DNA from: an uncultured Clostridia bacterium
GTDB lineage: Bacteria > Bacillota > Clostridia > Oscillospirales > Ruminococcaceae
NCBI GenBank assembly: GCA_947623585.1
Contig: CANQHA010000006.1
Coordinates: forward strand, 1 to 56,252
Length of the DNA stretch: 56,252 nt
Direction: 5' to 3'
Shown piece after piece: positions 25,254-35,742 of this stretch. Below the pieces are notes generated by a model, which was given only the letters and a program-made list of their open reading frames with translations, was not told where the DNA came from and made no database searches. The first letter of the stretch is position 1; the number at the start of each line of letters is the position of its first letter. Made by a program: the position numbers and the translations under genes.

Positions 25254-26075
25254 TCACTTTCCGAACCTTTCCATGAAAATGTCGGGCCACATGAGGGCGT
25301 CGGCGTTTTTGTTTATCTCCTCCGGCGTCCACTCCCACCACTTTGTTTTCAGAAGCGTTTTTATCATCTCGGGAGGGTAGCGATATTTGATGACGTTCGC
25401 GGGGACCCCGACGACCACCGAATAGGGCGGAACGTCCTTTGTGACGACCGCGCCCGCGCCGATGACCGCTCCGTCTCCTATCGAGATGACCTTTGAGCAG
25501 TTGATGAAGGTGTGCGCGCCTATCCATACGTCGCTGCCGATAGTCACCCTCGGCTTTCCGAAAGCATAGGGGTGCTTCGGGTCGAGGGCGCAGAGCTTTC
25601 TGAACTTTGCCCTGTTTTCCTCGGTGAGAAAATCGCCGAGCTCGTCGGTCACGAACATCATGTTCGAGTGGTGGTCGCAGTGAATGACCGCGGTCGAGTT
25701 TATAGAGGTATATCTTCCGATAGATTCGACATAGCCGTTTCGGCAGGCTTCAACTATGCCCTCGCCGAAATATGTCTGCCGCCCGACGCTTGCGCCGTAA
25801 AGCTGCCAGTCAAAAGGAAGCTCGTGCCCGACGTCGGAATAAACGATATAATCCTCGACGCTTTTGAAGCCGGCGTTCTGCCTGTCGCACAGAAAATCAA
25901 CGAGGTCGTCGTCGGTCACCGCAACGACATAGTGCTTTTTCGGATCGACGTTCTCGGTGAAAGCATAGCCGTAAGGCTCAAGCTGCCGCCGAAGAAGCCT
26001 TGAGGGTTCTCCCCAGACAACTATTTCACGCCCGTTAAGACAGTGCTCAAAAATTTGTTTAAGTCTTGTAGTCAT
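25254..26075 (-). CDS. Left-handed beta-helix (hexapeptide) acyltransferase
   Basis: 273 residues. The C-terminal two thirds form a CatB/Vat/maltose-acetyltransferase-type hexapeptide-repeat domain: [46 protein letters not shown], with a histidine-bearing loop CDHH that fits the acyltransferase active site. The first 80 residues, starting [22 protein letters not shown], form an extra domain of unknown role. Such enzymes acetylate sugars or antibiotics; the acceptor is not deducible. It lies between an AlkZ-related gene (12 bp away) and csaA. Confidence 0.88.
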   Translation of the reverse strand: MTTRLKQIFEHCLNGREIVVWGEPSRLLRRQLEPYGYAFTENVDPKKHYVVAVTDDDLVDFLCDRQNAGFKSVEDYIVYSDVGHELPFDWQLYGASVGRQTYFGEGIVEACRNGYVESIGRYTSINSTAVIHCDHHSNMMFVTDELGDFLTEENRAKFRKLCALDPKHPYAFGKPRVTIGSDVWIGAHTFINCSKVISIGDGAVIGAGAVVTKDVPPYSVVVGVPANVIKYRYPPEMIKTLLKTKWWEWTPEEINKNADALMWPDIFMERFGK

Positions 26076-26087
26076 CTCTCTGCCCGC

Positions 26088-26753
26088 CTATTTTATCAGT
26101 TTAAGTATCTGCTTCTCGTCCGCGTCCGGAAGCGCCTTTTTAAGATGCGAAACTATCCGCTCCTTCGATTCTTTCGGGTCGCGAAAATATGCCGAGCGCG
26201 GAAAGTCATAGCCGAAAAGCGCCTCGGGAGAAGCGTATCTCGCCACTCCCCAGCCATAGACCTTTCCGGTCTTATCCCGCATATATTCAAAGTCGGAAAC
26301 GCAGGCGTAAGTCTGCATCTGAAGCCGGGTGATAACGGCGTCGAAGCCCTTTTCTCCGCCCTTTGAATATCCGCAGAGACCTTTCAGCTTTTTTGAGAGA
26401 ATATCGCCGTATCTTATCATCGTGTCATAAACGTTCAGATCCTTCACCGAGGCGAGCCCCGACTCGTATCTTGAATCGAAATCATAGCCGTCGCGGCGAT
26501 AGTTTGCAAAGTCGGGGAACCATTCGAGGCTTATAAATCCCGCCTTTGAGGCGAAAAATTTTCCGTAGAGGCATTTTCTCGTCCTTGCGACAGGACCTTT
26601 CCATTCCCAAGGTCCGTCGGCCTCGCCGAACCAAAGCTCGGGCGGGGTATGCTCCTCGACCGAAAAGCCCTTGATTCCGCAACGGAAAAACGGCAGAAAT
26701 CCGAGCCTTGAAACCGCCTCGACAATGTCCTCGGGGCTTTGCAAAAGATACAT
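26088..26753 (-). CDS. AlkZ-related protein
   Basis: A 221-residue protein starting MYLLQSPEDIVEAV at 26753 (GGAAG upstream); a longer frame would pass through the promoter. The segments LGFLPFF, GFSVEEHTPPELWF, WEWKG and SLEWFPDFANYRRDGYDFD match, from memory, a Firmicutes family labelled AlkZ-related, named after the DNA glycosylase AlkZ. The AlkZ catalytic QxQ motif is not evident (there is LQMQT near 160), so DNA repair activity is unproven. It is first of the operon that continues with the acyltransferase and csaA. Confidence 0.75.
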   Translation of the reverse strand: MYLLQSPEDIVEAVSRLGFLPFFRCGIKGFSVEEHTPPELWFGEADGPWEWKGPVARTRKCLYGKFFASKAGFISLEWFPDFANYRRDGYDFDSRYESGLASVKDLNVYDTMIRYGDILSKKLKGLCGYSKGGEKGFDAVITRLQMQTYACVSDFEYMRDKTGKVYGWGVARYASPEALFGYDFPRSAYFRDPKESKERIVSHLKKALPDADEKQILKLIK

Positions 26754-26775
26754 TTTCGTCACTTCCTTTGCGACA

Positions 26776-26804
26776 ATTATATACCAAACCCGCCCGGATT
26801 GCAA
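26776..26804 (-). promoter_or_regulatory. Promoter of the AlkZ-related operon
   Basis: On the minus strand, TTGCAA (26799-26804), a 17-nt spacer and TATAAT (26776-26781). The leader is about 17-20 nt. Confidence 0.8.
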
Positions 26805-26853
26805 CCCCCGCGATTTTACCGAGACTTGTGACAAAAATTAAAAGTTTTCGGTC

Positions 26854-26943
26854 AAGCCTTTTTCAAAAGGCTTGCAGGGGTTGAGGGGGCAGCGCCCCTC
26901 ACCGCTGCCCTTGGGCAGCGGAAAAATTACGGAGTGCGCTCCG
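26854..26943. repeat. Array of four consecutive hairpins
   Basis: AAGCCTTTT/AAAAGGCTT (26854-26873), GAGGGG/CCCCTC (26883-26900), CCGCTGCCC/GGGCAGCGG (26902-26921) and CGGAG/CTCCG (26930-26943) follow one another. The first arm region is related to 23361-23396. No gene is visible. Confidence 0.65.
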
Positions 26944-26967
26944 CAAGGGGTGAATTAAAAAAACAAT

Positions 26968-27069
26968 CCGGTGGACAATCTGTCATCTCCATTTTTGGCG
27001 AAGGCGTAAGCCTTCGCGAAACGATGCCGCCAAAACCCACCTGCCCGCAGAAAGAACGAGCATCGTTGA
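26968..27069. repeat. Direct repeat pair, copy 1
   Basis: 102 bp nearly identical to 27163-27263. Each copy contains GGACAATCTGTCATCTCCAT, a CGAAGGC/GCCTTCG hairpin and an AACGATGC...GCATCGTT inverted pair. No ORF is convincing. Confidence 0.8.
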
Positions 27070-27162
27070 GCCCTGCAAGAGAGGGCGTCCCCTAAACATA
27101 GCGGCTTTCTGATACTTCCCCCTTTGCCGAGCGATGAGCGAGGCAAACAAAAAGCTGTCCGT

Positions 27163-27263
27163 CCGTTGGACAATCTGTCATCTCCATTTCGGGCGAAGGC
27201 GCAGCCTTCGCGAAACGATGCCGGCAAAATTAACCAGCCCGCAGAAAGAACGAGCATCGTTGA
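27163..27263. repeat. Direct repeat pair, copy 2
   Basis: 101 bp; the second copy of the unit at 26968, starting 195 bp after it and ending about 87 bp before the leu/ilv promoter. Copy differences sit mostly in the hairpin loop and in the spacer before AGCCCGCAGAAAG. Confidence 0.8.
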
Positions 27264-27349
27264 CTCTCCCCTTTTCAATCTCCCCTGATTTTTGTGCATT
27301 AAACGAAAAAACCGGCGCTCGTAAGAAAAAATTTCGGACAAAAAAGAGA

Positions 27350-27378
27350 TTGACAAAGCCGTGCGGTTACTATATAAT
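27350..27378 (+). promoter_or_regulatory. leu/ilv operon promoter, perfect sigma-A consensus
   Basis: TTGACA (27350-27355), a 17-nt spacer and TATAAT (27373-27378). The predicted start is near 27385, just before the T-box leader. Confidence 0.9.
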
Positions 27379-27397
27379 ATAAGCACAAATTTATAAA

Positions 27398-27665
27398 GGC
27401 TGTGACGAAGAAGGCTTTTTTTCCGCCGAAACAGAGAGCCGGTGGTCGGTGAAAACCGGTCGAAGCGCTTTAAAAGCCCCTCGCTTCCGAGCTGAAAGCC
27501 CCCAAAGCGCATCGCGTGAGTAGACGCTTTCCGTAGCTGCTGCGTTAAGGTATAGGAATTGTTGGATTCCGAAGAGCGGCGGACGTTTTAAGTCCGCAAT
27601 TTGAGTGGTACCGCGAGTGCGAAAAAGCACCCGTCTCAAAGAAAACCTTTGAGGCGGTTTTTTAA
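27398..27665 (+). promoter_or_regulatory. T-box leader, probably tRNA-Leu specific
   Basis: The distal Stem I has the typical AGAGAGCCGGTGGTCGGTGA-type bulge and loop (about 27433-27452). The candidate specifier CTC (Leu) is at 27480-27482, just before the CGAGC segment. A GCGGAC/GTCCGC hairpin precedes the T-box core AGTGGTACCGCG (27604-27615). Its variable base is U (TGGT, 27606-27609), which fits discriminator A73 of tRNA-Leu. The terminator CCGTCTCAAAG/CTTTGAGGCGG plus six T (27631-27663) competes with the antiterminator. Uncharged tRNA-Leu should switch the operon on. Confidence 0.93.
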
Positions 27666-27727
27666 TACCCGCAAAGGGTTTTCAGGGAGTCTCGTTCCGA
27701 AAATCACTTTTACAGGAGAAATGCACA

Positions 27728-29401
27728 ATGATGAACGCAAAAAAGTATTCCCCGGGCTATTATCTGCCCCCAGAAATGTCCTATGACTGGGTTAAAAAGG
27801 ATCACATCGAAAAAGCGCCGCTTTGGTGCTCGGTCGATTTAAGAGACGGAAACCAGTCGCTCGTTATTCCGATGAGCTTTGAGCAGAAGCTCGAATTCTA
27901 TAAGCTGCTGCTGCGCGTCGGCTTCAAAGAGATAGAGGTCGGCTTCCCCGCGGCTTCCGAGACCGAATATGACTTTCTGCGCGCGCTTATCGAGCAGAGA
28001 ATGATTCCTCAGGACGTCACCGTTCAGGTGCTGACCCAGTGCCGCGAACACATCATCAGAAAAACCTTCGAGGCGGTAAAAGGCGCTCCCTCGGCTATCG
28101 TTCACTTCTATAATTCGGTCAGCGTCGCTCAGCGCGAGCAGGTATTCAGAAAGTCGAAGGACGAGATAAAAAAGATCGCAACCGACGGCGCGCTGCTCGT
28201 CAAACAGCTCGCAAAGGAATATGACGGCAACTTCCGCTTTGAATATTCCCCCGAAAGTTTCACCGGAGCAGAACCGGAATATTCGCTCGAGGTCTGCAAC
28301 GCCGTGCTCGACATTCTTGAGCCCTCCGAAACAAACAACGTAATCATCAATCTGCCGGTGACCGTTGAGATGAGCCTGCCGCACATCTACGCCTCGCAGA
28401 TAGAGTATATGAGCCGCAACCTCAAATATCGCGAACACGTCACCCTTTCGCTGCACCCGCATAACGACCGCGGCACCGGAGTTGCCGACACCGAGCTTGC
28501 GCTTTTGGCAGGAGCCGACAGGGTCGAGGGAACGCTTTTCGGAAACGGCGAACGCACCGGAAACGTCGATATAATCACCCTCGCGATGAATATGTATTCT
28601 CACGGCGTCGATCCCGGGCTCGATTTCTCGGATATGCCCGCCATCACCGAGATATATGAAAAATGCACCGGAATGAAGGTCCACGAGCGCCAGCCCTATG
28701 CCGGAGCGCTTGTATTCGCGGCGTTCTCGGGAAGCCATCAGGACGCTATTGCAAAGGGAATGAAATGGCGGGAAGAAAAGAACCTCGAACAGTGGACCAC
28801 GCCTTATATACCCATCGACCCGACCGACATCAACCGAACCTATGACGCGGACGTGATAAGGGTAAATTCGCAAAGCGGCAAGGGCGGAATAGGATATCTT
28901 CTTGAGCACACCTACGGCTACACTCTGCCCGCAAAAATGAAGGAGCACTTCAGCTATCTCTGCAAAGGGATATCGGACAGAGGCCACCGCGAGCTGAAGC
29001 CCGACGAGATTCTCGACATTTTCAAGAGAAACTATTTCCGCATCGTCGAGCCGGTATGTATTCAAAAGATGAACTTTACCGAGCACCCCGACGGCGTTGA
29101 CGCGGACATTCTCTTTGATTATAACGGCAAGCCGGTGAACATCAGGGCCTCGGGCAACGGCTCTATCGACGCCGTTTCAAACGCCCTCAAAGCCCTGACC
29201 GGAGACAGCTATTCGCTTGAGGTTTATACCGAGCACAGCCTTATGAATCAGGCTTCGCAGTCCGAGGCCATCGCATATATCGGGATAAAGACCCCGAGCG
29301 GCGAAATGAGCTGGGGCGCGGGATATCATACCGACATCATCAGGGCTTCGGCATACGCGCTCGTCAGCGCTTATAACAATTCCAAAAAGTTAGGAGAATG
29401 A
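27728..29401 (+). CDS. leuA: 2-isopropylmalate synthase (long, LeuA2-type)
   Basis: Condenses acetyl-CoA with 2-ketoisovalerate, the committed step to leucine. The 557-residue form is the longer LeuA type: the TIM barrel starts [11 protein letters not shown] (metal and substrate Arg/Asp), has [16 protein letters not shown] and [18 protein letters not shown], and the C-terminal part forms a leucine-binding regulatory domain. An AGGAG site lies 9 bases before ATG at 27728. It is the first gene after the T-box, so both transcriptional control by tRNA-Leu and allosteric feedback by leucine are expected. Confidence 0.97.
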   Translation: MMNAKKYSPGYYLPPEMSYDWVKKDHIEKAPLWCSVDLRDGNQSLVIPMSFEQKLEFYKLLLRVGFKEIEVGFPAASETEYDFLRALIEQRMIPQDVTVQVLTQCREHIIRKTFEAVKGAPSAIVHFYNSVSVAQREQVFRKSKDEIKKIATDGALLVKQLAKEYDGNFRFEYSPESFTGAEPEYSLEVCNAVLDILEPSETNNVIINLPVTVEMSLPHIYASQIEYMSRNLKYREHVTLSLHPHNDRGTGVADTELALLAGADRVEGTLFGNGERTGNVDIITLAMNMYSHGVDPGLDFSDMPAITEIYEKCTGMKVHERQPYAGALVFAAFSGSHQDAIAKGMKWREEKNLEQWTTPYIPIDPTDINRTYDADVIRVNSQSGKGGIGYLLEHTYGYTLPAKMKEHFSYLCKGISDRGHRELKPDEILDIFKRNYFRIVEPVCIQKMNFTEHPDGVDADILFDYNGKPVNIRASGNGSIDAVSNALKALTGDSYSLEVYTEHSLMNQASQSEAIAYIGIKTPSGEMSWGAGYHTDIIRASAYALVSAYNNSKKLGE

Positions 29402-29409
29402 TGCTTTTT

Positions 29410-30669
29410 ATGGGAATGACCATGACTCAAAAGATACTCGCCGCCCACGCGGGGCTTGACAGGGTGGAAGCCGGGCAGCTCATCTCGGCAAAGCTCGACC
29501 TTGTTTTGGGAAACGACATCACCACCCCCGTCGCGGTGAACGAATTCAAAAAGGCCGGCTTCGACGGCGTTTTCGACAAGGACAGAATAGCCATAGTTTT
29601 GGACCACTTTGTTCCGAACAAGGATATCAAGGCGGCGGAGCAGTCAAAGCAGTGCCGCGAATTCGCATGCAGCCACTGCGTCAGCCACTTCTATGACGTC
29701 GGCAAAATGGGCATCGAGCACGCGCTTCTGCCCGAGCAGGGAGTTGTGACTGCCGGCGACTGCGTGATAGGAGCGGACAGCCACACCTGCACCTACGGCG
29801 CTCTCGGCGCGTTTTCGACCGGAGTCGGCTCGACCGACATGGCCGCCGGAATGGCGACCGGCACCGCTTGGTTCAAGGTGCCCTCGGCGATAAAATTCGA
29901 GCTTTCAGGAAAGCTGCCGAAAAACTGCTCGGGTAAGGACGTTATCTTAACGATAATCGGCATGATAGGCGTTGACGGCGCGCTTTACAAAAGCATGGAG
30001 TTCTCGGGCGAGGGCGTAAGCTCGCTTTCGATGGACGATAGGCTCTGCATCTGCAACATGGCGATAGAGGCCGGCGCCAAAAACGGAATATTCCCCGTTG
30101 ACGACGTTACCCGCGCTTATATGAACGGCAGAACCGAACGCGCTCCGAAGGAATTTTCGGCCGACCCCGACGCCGTATATGAAAAGGTCGTAAAAATAAA
30201 CCTCTCGGATATAGTTCCGACCGTAAGCTGCCCTCACCTCCCCGAAAACACAAAGCCCGCAAGCGAGCTTTCAGACATAAAAATAGATCAGGTGGTTATC
30301 GGAAGCTGCACCAACGGCAGAATGGAGGACATGGAGGCGGCGTACAGGATAATGAACGGCAAAAAGGTCGCCGACGGCGTAAGATGCATAATCATTCCAG
30401 CGACTATGGCGATTTATCGCGAATGCATCGAGCGCGGATATCTCACCGCGTTCATCGACGCGGGCGCGGTCGTCTCGACCCCGACCTGCGGGCCCTGCCT
30501 CGGCGGCTATATGGGGATTCTGGCCGAGGGCGAAAGATGCGTTGCAACGACTAACCGCAACTTCGTCGGCAGAATGGGACATGTTAAGAGCGAGGTATAC
30601 CTCGCAAGCCCGCAAACGGCCGCAAGCTCCGCTCTGACCGGATATATCACCGCTCCCGAGGAGGATTGA
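29410..30669 (+). CDS. leuC: 3-isopropylmalate dehydratase, large subunit
   Basis: With LeuD it isomerises 2- to 3-isopropylmalate using a 4Fe-4S cluster. The aconitase-type cluster cysteines appear in VIGSCTNGR and in [12 protein letters not shown]. Length is about 419 residues. The start is chosen at 29410 ([15 protein letters not shown]), which matches the family N-terminus. In-frame ATGs at 29398 and 29401 overlap the leuA stop but have AGGAG only 1-4 bases away. It is tightly coupled to leuA and to leuD, 1 bp on. Confidence 0.96.
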   Translation: MGMTMTQKILAAHAGLDRVEAGQLISAKLDLVLGNDITTPVAVNEFKKAGFDGVFDKDRIAIVLDHFVPNKDIKAAEQSKQCREFACSHCVSHFYDVGKMGIEHALLPEQGVVTAGDCVIGADSHTCTYGALGAFSTGVGSTDMAAGMATGTAWFKVPSAIKFELSGKLPKNCSGKDVILTIIGMIGVDGALYKSMEFSGEGVSSLSMDDRLCICNMAIEAGAKNGIFPVDDVTRAYMNGRTERAPKEFSADPDAVYEKVVKINLSDIVPTVSCPHLPENTKPASELSDIKIDQVVIGSCTNGRMEDMEAAYRIMNGKKVADGVRCIIIPATMAIYRECIERGYLTAFIDAGAVVSTPTCGPCLGGYMGILAEGERCVATTNRNFVGRMGHVKSEVYLASPQTAASSALTGYITAPEED

Positions 30670-30670
30670 C

Positions 30671-31165
30671 ATGAACACAAAAGGAAAAGTTTTCAAATAT
30701 CCCGACAACGTCGATACCGACGTCATTATCCCCGCAAGATACCTAAACACCTCCGACGCGCAGGAGCTTTCAAAGCACTGCATGGAGGATATCGACGCCG
30801 AGTTCGTCAAAAAGGTCAATAAGGGCGACGTTATGGTCGCCGGCTGGAACTTCGGCTGCGGCTCTTCAAGAGAACACGCCCCGCTCGTCATCAAGACCTG
30901 CGGCACCGGCTGCGTTATCGCAAAGAGCTTCGCGAGGATATTCTATCGCAACGCGATAAACATCGGTCTGCCTATCCTCGAATGTCCCGAGGCCGCCGAC
31001 GGAATATCTGCGGGCGACGAGGTCTCGGTCGATTTCGACACCGGCGTCATCACCGACATTACAACGCAAAAAAGCTATCAGGCACAGCCCTTCCCGGAAT
31101 TCATTCAGAATATCATCAGGGCTGGCGGGCTGTTGAAATCTTTGAAAAGCGAGGCGGAAAAATGA
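30671..31165 (+). CDS. leuD: 3-isopropylmalate dehydratase, small subunit
   Basis: The swivel-domain partner of LeuC, 164 residues, typical for the separate bacterial small subunit. It shows [17 protein letters not shown] and [14 protein letters not shown], the substrate-binding Ser-Arg loop. GAGGAGG precedes the ATG, and its stop overlaps the leuB start (ATGA). Confidence 0.97.
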   Translation: MNTKGKVFKYPDNVDTDVIIPARYLNTSDAQELSKHCMEDIDAEFVKKVNKGDVMVAGWNFGCGSSREHAPLVIKTCGTGCVIAKSFARIFYRNAINIGLPILECPEAADGISAGDEVSVDFDTGVITDITTQKSYQAQPFPEFIQNIIRAGGLLKSLKSEAEK

Positions 31166-32247
31166 ATAAGAATATAGCAGTTATTCGCGGCGACGGTATC
31201 GGTCCCGAGATCGTGAACGAAGCGATAAAGGTGCTTGACGTCATCGCGGAAAAATACGGACATACCTTTTCTTATACCGACGCCGACATGGGCGGCTGCG
31301 CCATTGACAAATACGGCGACCCGCTGCCTCAGCACGAGCTTGACAAGTGCCTTAAGACCGACAGCGTGCTGCTCGGAGCGGTCGGAGGCCCGAAGTGGGA
31401 CGGCGTTCCCGGCAACATGAGACCCGAAAAGGGGCTTCTAAGAATCCGCGCGGGCATGGGCGTTTATTCAAACAACCGCCCCGCGAAGATCTGGCCTCAG
31501 CTTGCCTCGGCTTCCCCCCTCAAGCCCGAGATAGTCGAAAAAGGGATCGATTTCATAATCGTCCGCGAGCTTATCGGAGGAATTTATTTCGGCGAGCATA
31601 AAACCTATGGGCAGGGCGAGAAGGTCTCGGAGGACGTGATGAAATACTCCGAAAGCGAGATAGAAAGGATCGGCAGGATAGGCTTTGAGACCGCAAGAAA
31701 GCGCCGCAAAAAGCTCTGCTCGGTCGAAAAATCAAACGTACTCGACACATCACGCCTCTGGAAAAGCGTTATGCACCGCCTTGCCGCCGAATATCCCGAC
31801 GTCGAGCTTTCGGATATGCTTGTTGACAACTGCGCCATGCAGATAGTCAAAGACCCCTCGCAGTTTGACGTTATCGTTACCGAGAATATGTTCGGAGATA
31901 TTCTTTCGGACGAAGCCTCGATGATAACCGGTTCGATAGGAATGATACCCTCGTCCTCCCTCGGGGCGACCTCGAACGGACTTTACGAGCCCATTCACGG
32001 CTCGGCGCCCGATATTGCGGGAAAAGACGTCGCAAACCCGATAGGAACAATCCTCTCCGCGGCGATGATGCTTCGTTTCAGCTTTGATATGCCCGCCGAG
32101 GCGGACGATATCGAGGCGGCGGTCGGAAAAGTCCTCTCGGAGGGTTACAGGACCGGCGACATAATGTCGTCCGAAGATGGGCTTAAACTCACAAAATGCT
32201 CTGAAATGGGCGACCTGATTTGCAGAGCGATCAAAGCATCAAAGTAA
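31162..32247 (+). CDS. leuB: 3-isopropylmalate dehydrogenase
   Basis: NAD-dependent oxidative decarboxylation of 3-isopropylmalate, the last leucine-specific step before transamination. The start ATG (31162) overlaps the leuD stop. At 361 residues it has family length, with [34 protein letters not shown] and [20 protein letters not shown]. It belongs to the isopropylmalate rather than isocitrate branch by context and by the [11 protein letters not shown]-like segment. Confidence 0.97.
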   Translation: MNKNIAVIRGDGIGPEIVNEAIKVLDVIAEKYGHTFSYTDADMGGCAIDKYGDPLPQHELDKCLKTDSVLLGAVGGPKWDGVPGNMRPEKGLLRIRAGMGVYSNNRPAKIWPQLASASPLKPEIVEKGIDFIIVRELIGGIYFGEHKTYGQGEKVSEDVMKYSESEIERIGRIGFETARKRRKKLCSVEKSNVLDTSRLWKSVMHRLAAEYPDVELSDMLVDNCAMQIVKDPSQFDVIVTENMFGDILSDEASMITGSIGMIPSSSLGATSNGLYEPIHGSAPDIAGKDVANPIGTILSAAMMLRFSFDMPAEADDIEAAVGKVLSEGYRTGDIMSSEDGLKLTKCSEMGDLICRAIKASK

Positions 32248-32260
32248 AGGAATGAATCAA

Positions 32261-33946
32261 ATGAAACTTTGCGGAGCCGATATTATCGTCAGAACGCTTA
32301 TAGAACAGGGCGTGGATACCGTGTTCGGCTATCCGGGCGGTCAAATTATAAACGTTTATGACTCATTGTATAAATATCAGGACGAAATAAAGCATATTCT
32401 GACGGCTCACGAGCAGGGCGCCGCCCATGCCGCCGACGGATATGCAAGGGCGACCGGAAAAGCGGGCGTCGTTATTGCGACCTCGGGACCCGGGGCGACA
32501 AACCTTGTGACCGGAATAGCGACGGCATATCTCGATTCGGTGCCGATGGTGGCGATAACCGGCAACGTGCCGACCACTCAGCTCGGAACAGACAGCTTTC
32601 AGGAGATAGACATCACCGGTATCACCCTGCCGATAACAAAGCACAACTATGTCGTCGGGCGGGTCGAGGATCTTGCCGACACGATAAGAGAGGCTTTCAG
32701 GCTTGCCGTTTCGGGAAGACCCGGGCCGGTGCTCATCGACGTTCCGAAGGACATTCAGACCGCCGTGACGGAATATACCCCCTGCGAGCCTGTTTTGCCC
32801 GAGCCGCGTCAGCCCGCAAAGGAGATGCGCATAACCGCTGCGGCCGAGGCGATAAACCAGTCTCAGAGACCGTTTATCTATTTCGGCGGAGGAATGATAA
32901 ATTCCGACGCGCAGGACGAGCTTTACGAGCTTGCCGAGCGCCTTGACGCGCCGATAGGCTGCTCGCTGATGGGAATTTCGGCGATTCCGACCGACCACCC
33001 GAGATTTTTGGGTATGCAGGGAATGCACGGGCATTATGCAAGCTCGATGGCGATGCACAAGGCCGACTGTATAATCGCCCTCGGCGTCAGATTTAACGAC
33101 AGGGTGACCGGCAACCGCGCAAAATTCGCCTCTAACGCAAAGATAATACACATCGACGTTGACGGCGCCGAGCTTGACAAAACCGTTTCGGCGGCGCACG
33201 CCATGAGGGGAGACCTTAAACTCACGCTTCAAAGGCTGCTCGGGCTGCTCGCCCAAAAAAAGCTGCCCGAATGGCGCAAGACCATCGAGGGGCTTAAATT
33301 TGAGGAGCGCGGGGCGACCGACAACCGCGAGGGGCTTACTCCGCGTGCGGCGATACTCACTCTGAACAAATATTTAAAGCCCGAAACGCCGGTCGCGACC
33401 GACGTCGGACAGCACCAGATGTGGGCTGCGCAGTCGCTTGCTTTCTCTCAAAAACGCAAATTCATTTCAAGCGGCGGACTCGGAACAATGGGCTTCGGAA
33501 TGGGCGCCGCGATGGGCGCGGCTACGGCTCTTAAAGAAAAAGCGGTGCTCGTTACCGGAGACGGCGGCTTCGGAATGTGCCTAAACGAGCTTGCCACCGC
33601 GGTGACATATAATATTCCGCTCGTGATACTTCTTATGAACAACGGCGTGCTCGGAATGGTCCGACAGTGGCAGACGCTTTTCTTCAACAAGCACTATTCA
33701 AACACCGTTCTTGAAAGAAAGACAGATTTTGTGAAGCTGGCGGAGGCTTTCGGAGCGGCGGGAAAACGCGCCGAGACCCTTGAACAGCTCGATTCGGCGC
33801 TTAAAGAGGCGTTTGAATCAAAGGTGCCGTTCGTCGTCGAGTGCATCATCGACAAGGACGAATTCGTTCTTCCGATGCTTCCGCCCGGCGGCTCGATGGA
33901 CGACATTATCACAAAGGTAGATATCGGAGGTGCGGAAAATGACTAA
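32261..33946 (+). CDS. ilvB: Acetolactate synthase, catalytic (large) subunit
   Basis: A ThDP enzyme making acetolactate or acetohydroxybutyrate for valine, leucine and isoleucine. It has FGYPGGQIINVYD, the catalytic Glu in LTAHEQGAAHAADGYARATG, the FAD-region motifs and the ThDP-Mg motif GDGGFGMCLNELATAVTYNIP ending in NNG (split here across about 433-457). The start at 32261 (MKLCGADIIVRT) has AAAGG at suitable distance; ATG at 32252 is a less likely alternative. Its end overlaps ilvN by 8 bp. Confidence 0.97.
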   Translation: MKLCGADIIVRTLIEQGVDTVFGYPGGQIINVYDSLYKYQDEIKHILTAHEQGAAHAADGYARATGKAGVVIATSGPGATNLVTGIATAYLDSVPMVAITGNVPTTQLGTDSFQEIDITGITLPITKHNYVVGRVEDLADTIREAFRLAVSGRPGPVLIDVPKDIQTAVTEYTPCEPVLPEPRQPAKEMRITAAAEAINQSQRPFIYFGGGMINSDAQDELYELAERLDAPIGCSLMGISAIPTDHPRFLGMQGMHGHYASSMAMHKADCIIALGVRFNDRVTGNRAKFASNAKIIHIDVDGAELDKTVSAAHAMRGDLKLTLQRLLGLLAQKKLPEWRKTIEGLKFEERGATDNREGLTPRAAILTLNKYLKPETPVATDVGQHQMWAAQSLAFSQKRKFISSGGLGTMGFGMGAAMGAATALKEKAVLVTGDGGFGMCLNELATAVTYNIPLVILLMNNGVLGMVRQWQTLFFNKHYSNTVLERKTDFVKLAEAFGAAGKRAETLEQLDSALKEAFESKVPFVVECIIDKDEFVLPMLPPGGSMDDIITKVDIGGAEND

Positions 33947-34442
33947 CTTCACGATCGCGGTGCTTGTCAGAAACCAGTTCGGCGTGCTCAATCGCGTAAC
34001 AAGTATGTTCCGCCGCCGCAGGTTCAACATCAACAGCCTCACCGTTTCCGAGACCGAATCGCCCGAGCTTTCGCGAATCACCGTCAGCTCGGCGGGGCTT
34101 GAGACTGATAAGAATCAGCTTATAAACCAGCTTTACAAGCTGCCCGACGTCTGCTCGATAAAGGAGCTCGACCTTGTTGAATCGGTCACCTGCGAGCTTA
34201 TGCTCATAAAGGTGAAAAACGAGGCCGAGACAAGGGCGGATATCCGCGACGCGGCGCAGGCTTTCGGCGCAAAGACGGTCGATTATACCCGCGACAGCAT
34301 CACAATGAGGCTTACCGGCACCTCGCGCGAGCTTGACGCTTTCGTCGATCTTATGCGCGACTTCACTATTCTTGAAATCTGCCGCACAGGCATCGTTTCT
34401 TTGGAACGCGGCGCCACGACCATCAGAAAGATGGAGATTTAA
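33939..34442 (+). CDS. ilvN: Acetolactate synthase, regulatory (small) subunit
   Basis: Raises IlvB activity and confers valine feedback inhibition. The 167-residue protein has an N-terminal ACT domain beginning FTIAVLVRNQFGVLNRVTSM (residues about 4-23), with the Arg-rich FRRRRFNINSLTV, and a C-terminal ALS regulatory domain. ATG at 33939 has GGAGG nine bases upstream; a GTG at 33930 overlaps that site and is rejected. Also called IlvH in other organisms. Confidence 0.96.
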   Translation: MTNFTIAVLVRNQFGVLNRVTSMFRRRRFNINSLTVSETESPELSRITVSSAGLETDKNQLINQLYKLPDVCSIKELDLVESVTCELMLIKVKNEAETRADIRDAAQAFGAKTVDYTRDSITMRLTGTSRELDAFVDLMRDFTILEICRTGIVSLERGATTIRKMEI

Positions 34443-34462
34443 TCAAGTCATCAATTTTTTAA

Positions 34463-35503
<1,041 letters not shown>

Positions 35504-35535
35504 GCGAAGATACCCCGCCGCGCTTGAACTTTTGA

Positions 35536-35670
35536 GCCCCGAACGGCATTTGCGCCCGCCGCACTGCCGTCGGGGCGAAGCCCGGTTCGCGAAGCGAACC
35601 CGCCGCCCCCTGCGGGGGCGGCGCTGCCGCGCCTTCGGCGCGGCGGGGGCTTCGCCCCACCCTCCCCCGC
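35536..35670. repeat. Hairpin tract between ilvC and ilvD
   Basis: An outer pair GCCCCGAACGGCA/TGCCGTCGGGGC is followed by GTTCGC-GAA-GCGAAC, CGCCCCC-TGC-GGGGGCG, GCCGCGCC-TTC-GGCGCGGC and GGGGC-TTC-GCCCC. Most loops are GAA triloops or their complement, as in the cloverleaf at 17320. It is transcribed within the operon. Confidence 0.75.
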
Positions 35671-35742
35671 AAAAGCCGCCCGCGCGGCGAGCTTAGCAAT
35701 GCCGAGGCGTACTCGGCTATTTCGATTTATGTAGGTGATCTT

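Noticed and set aside
27391-27639. ORF antisense to the T-box leader
   Set aside because: The region is fully explained by T-box structure.
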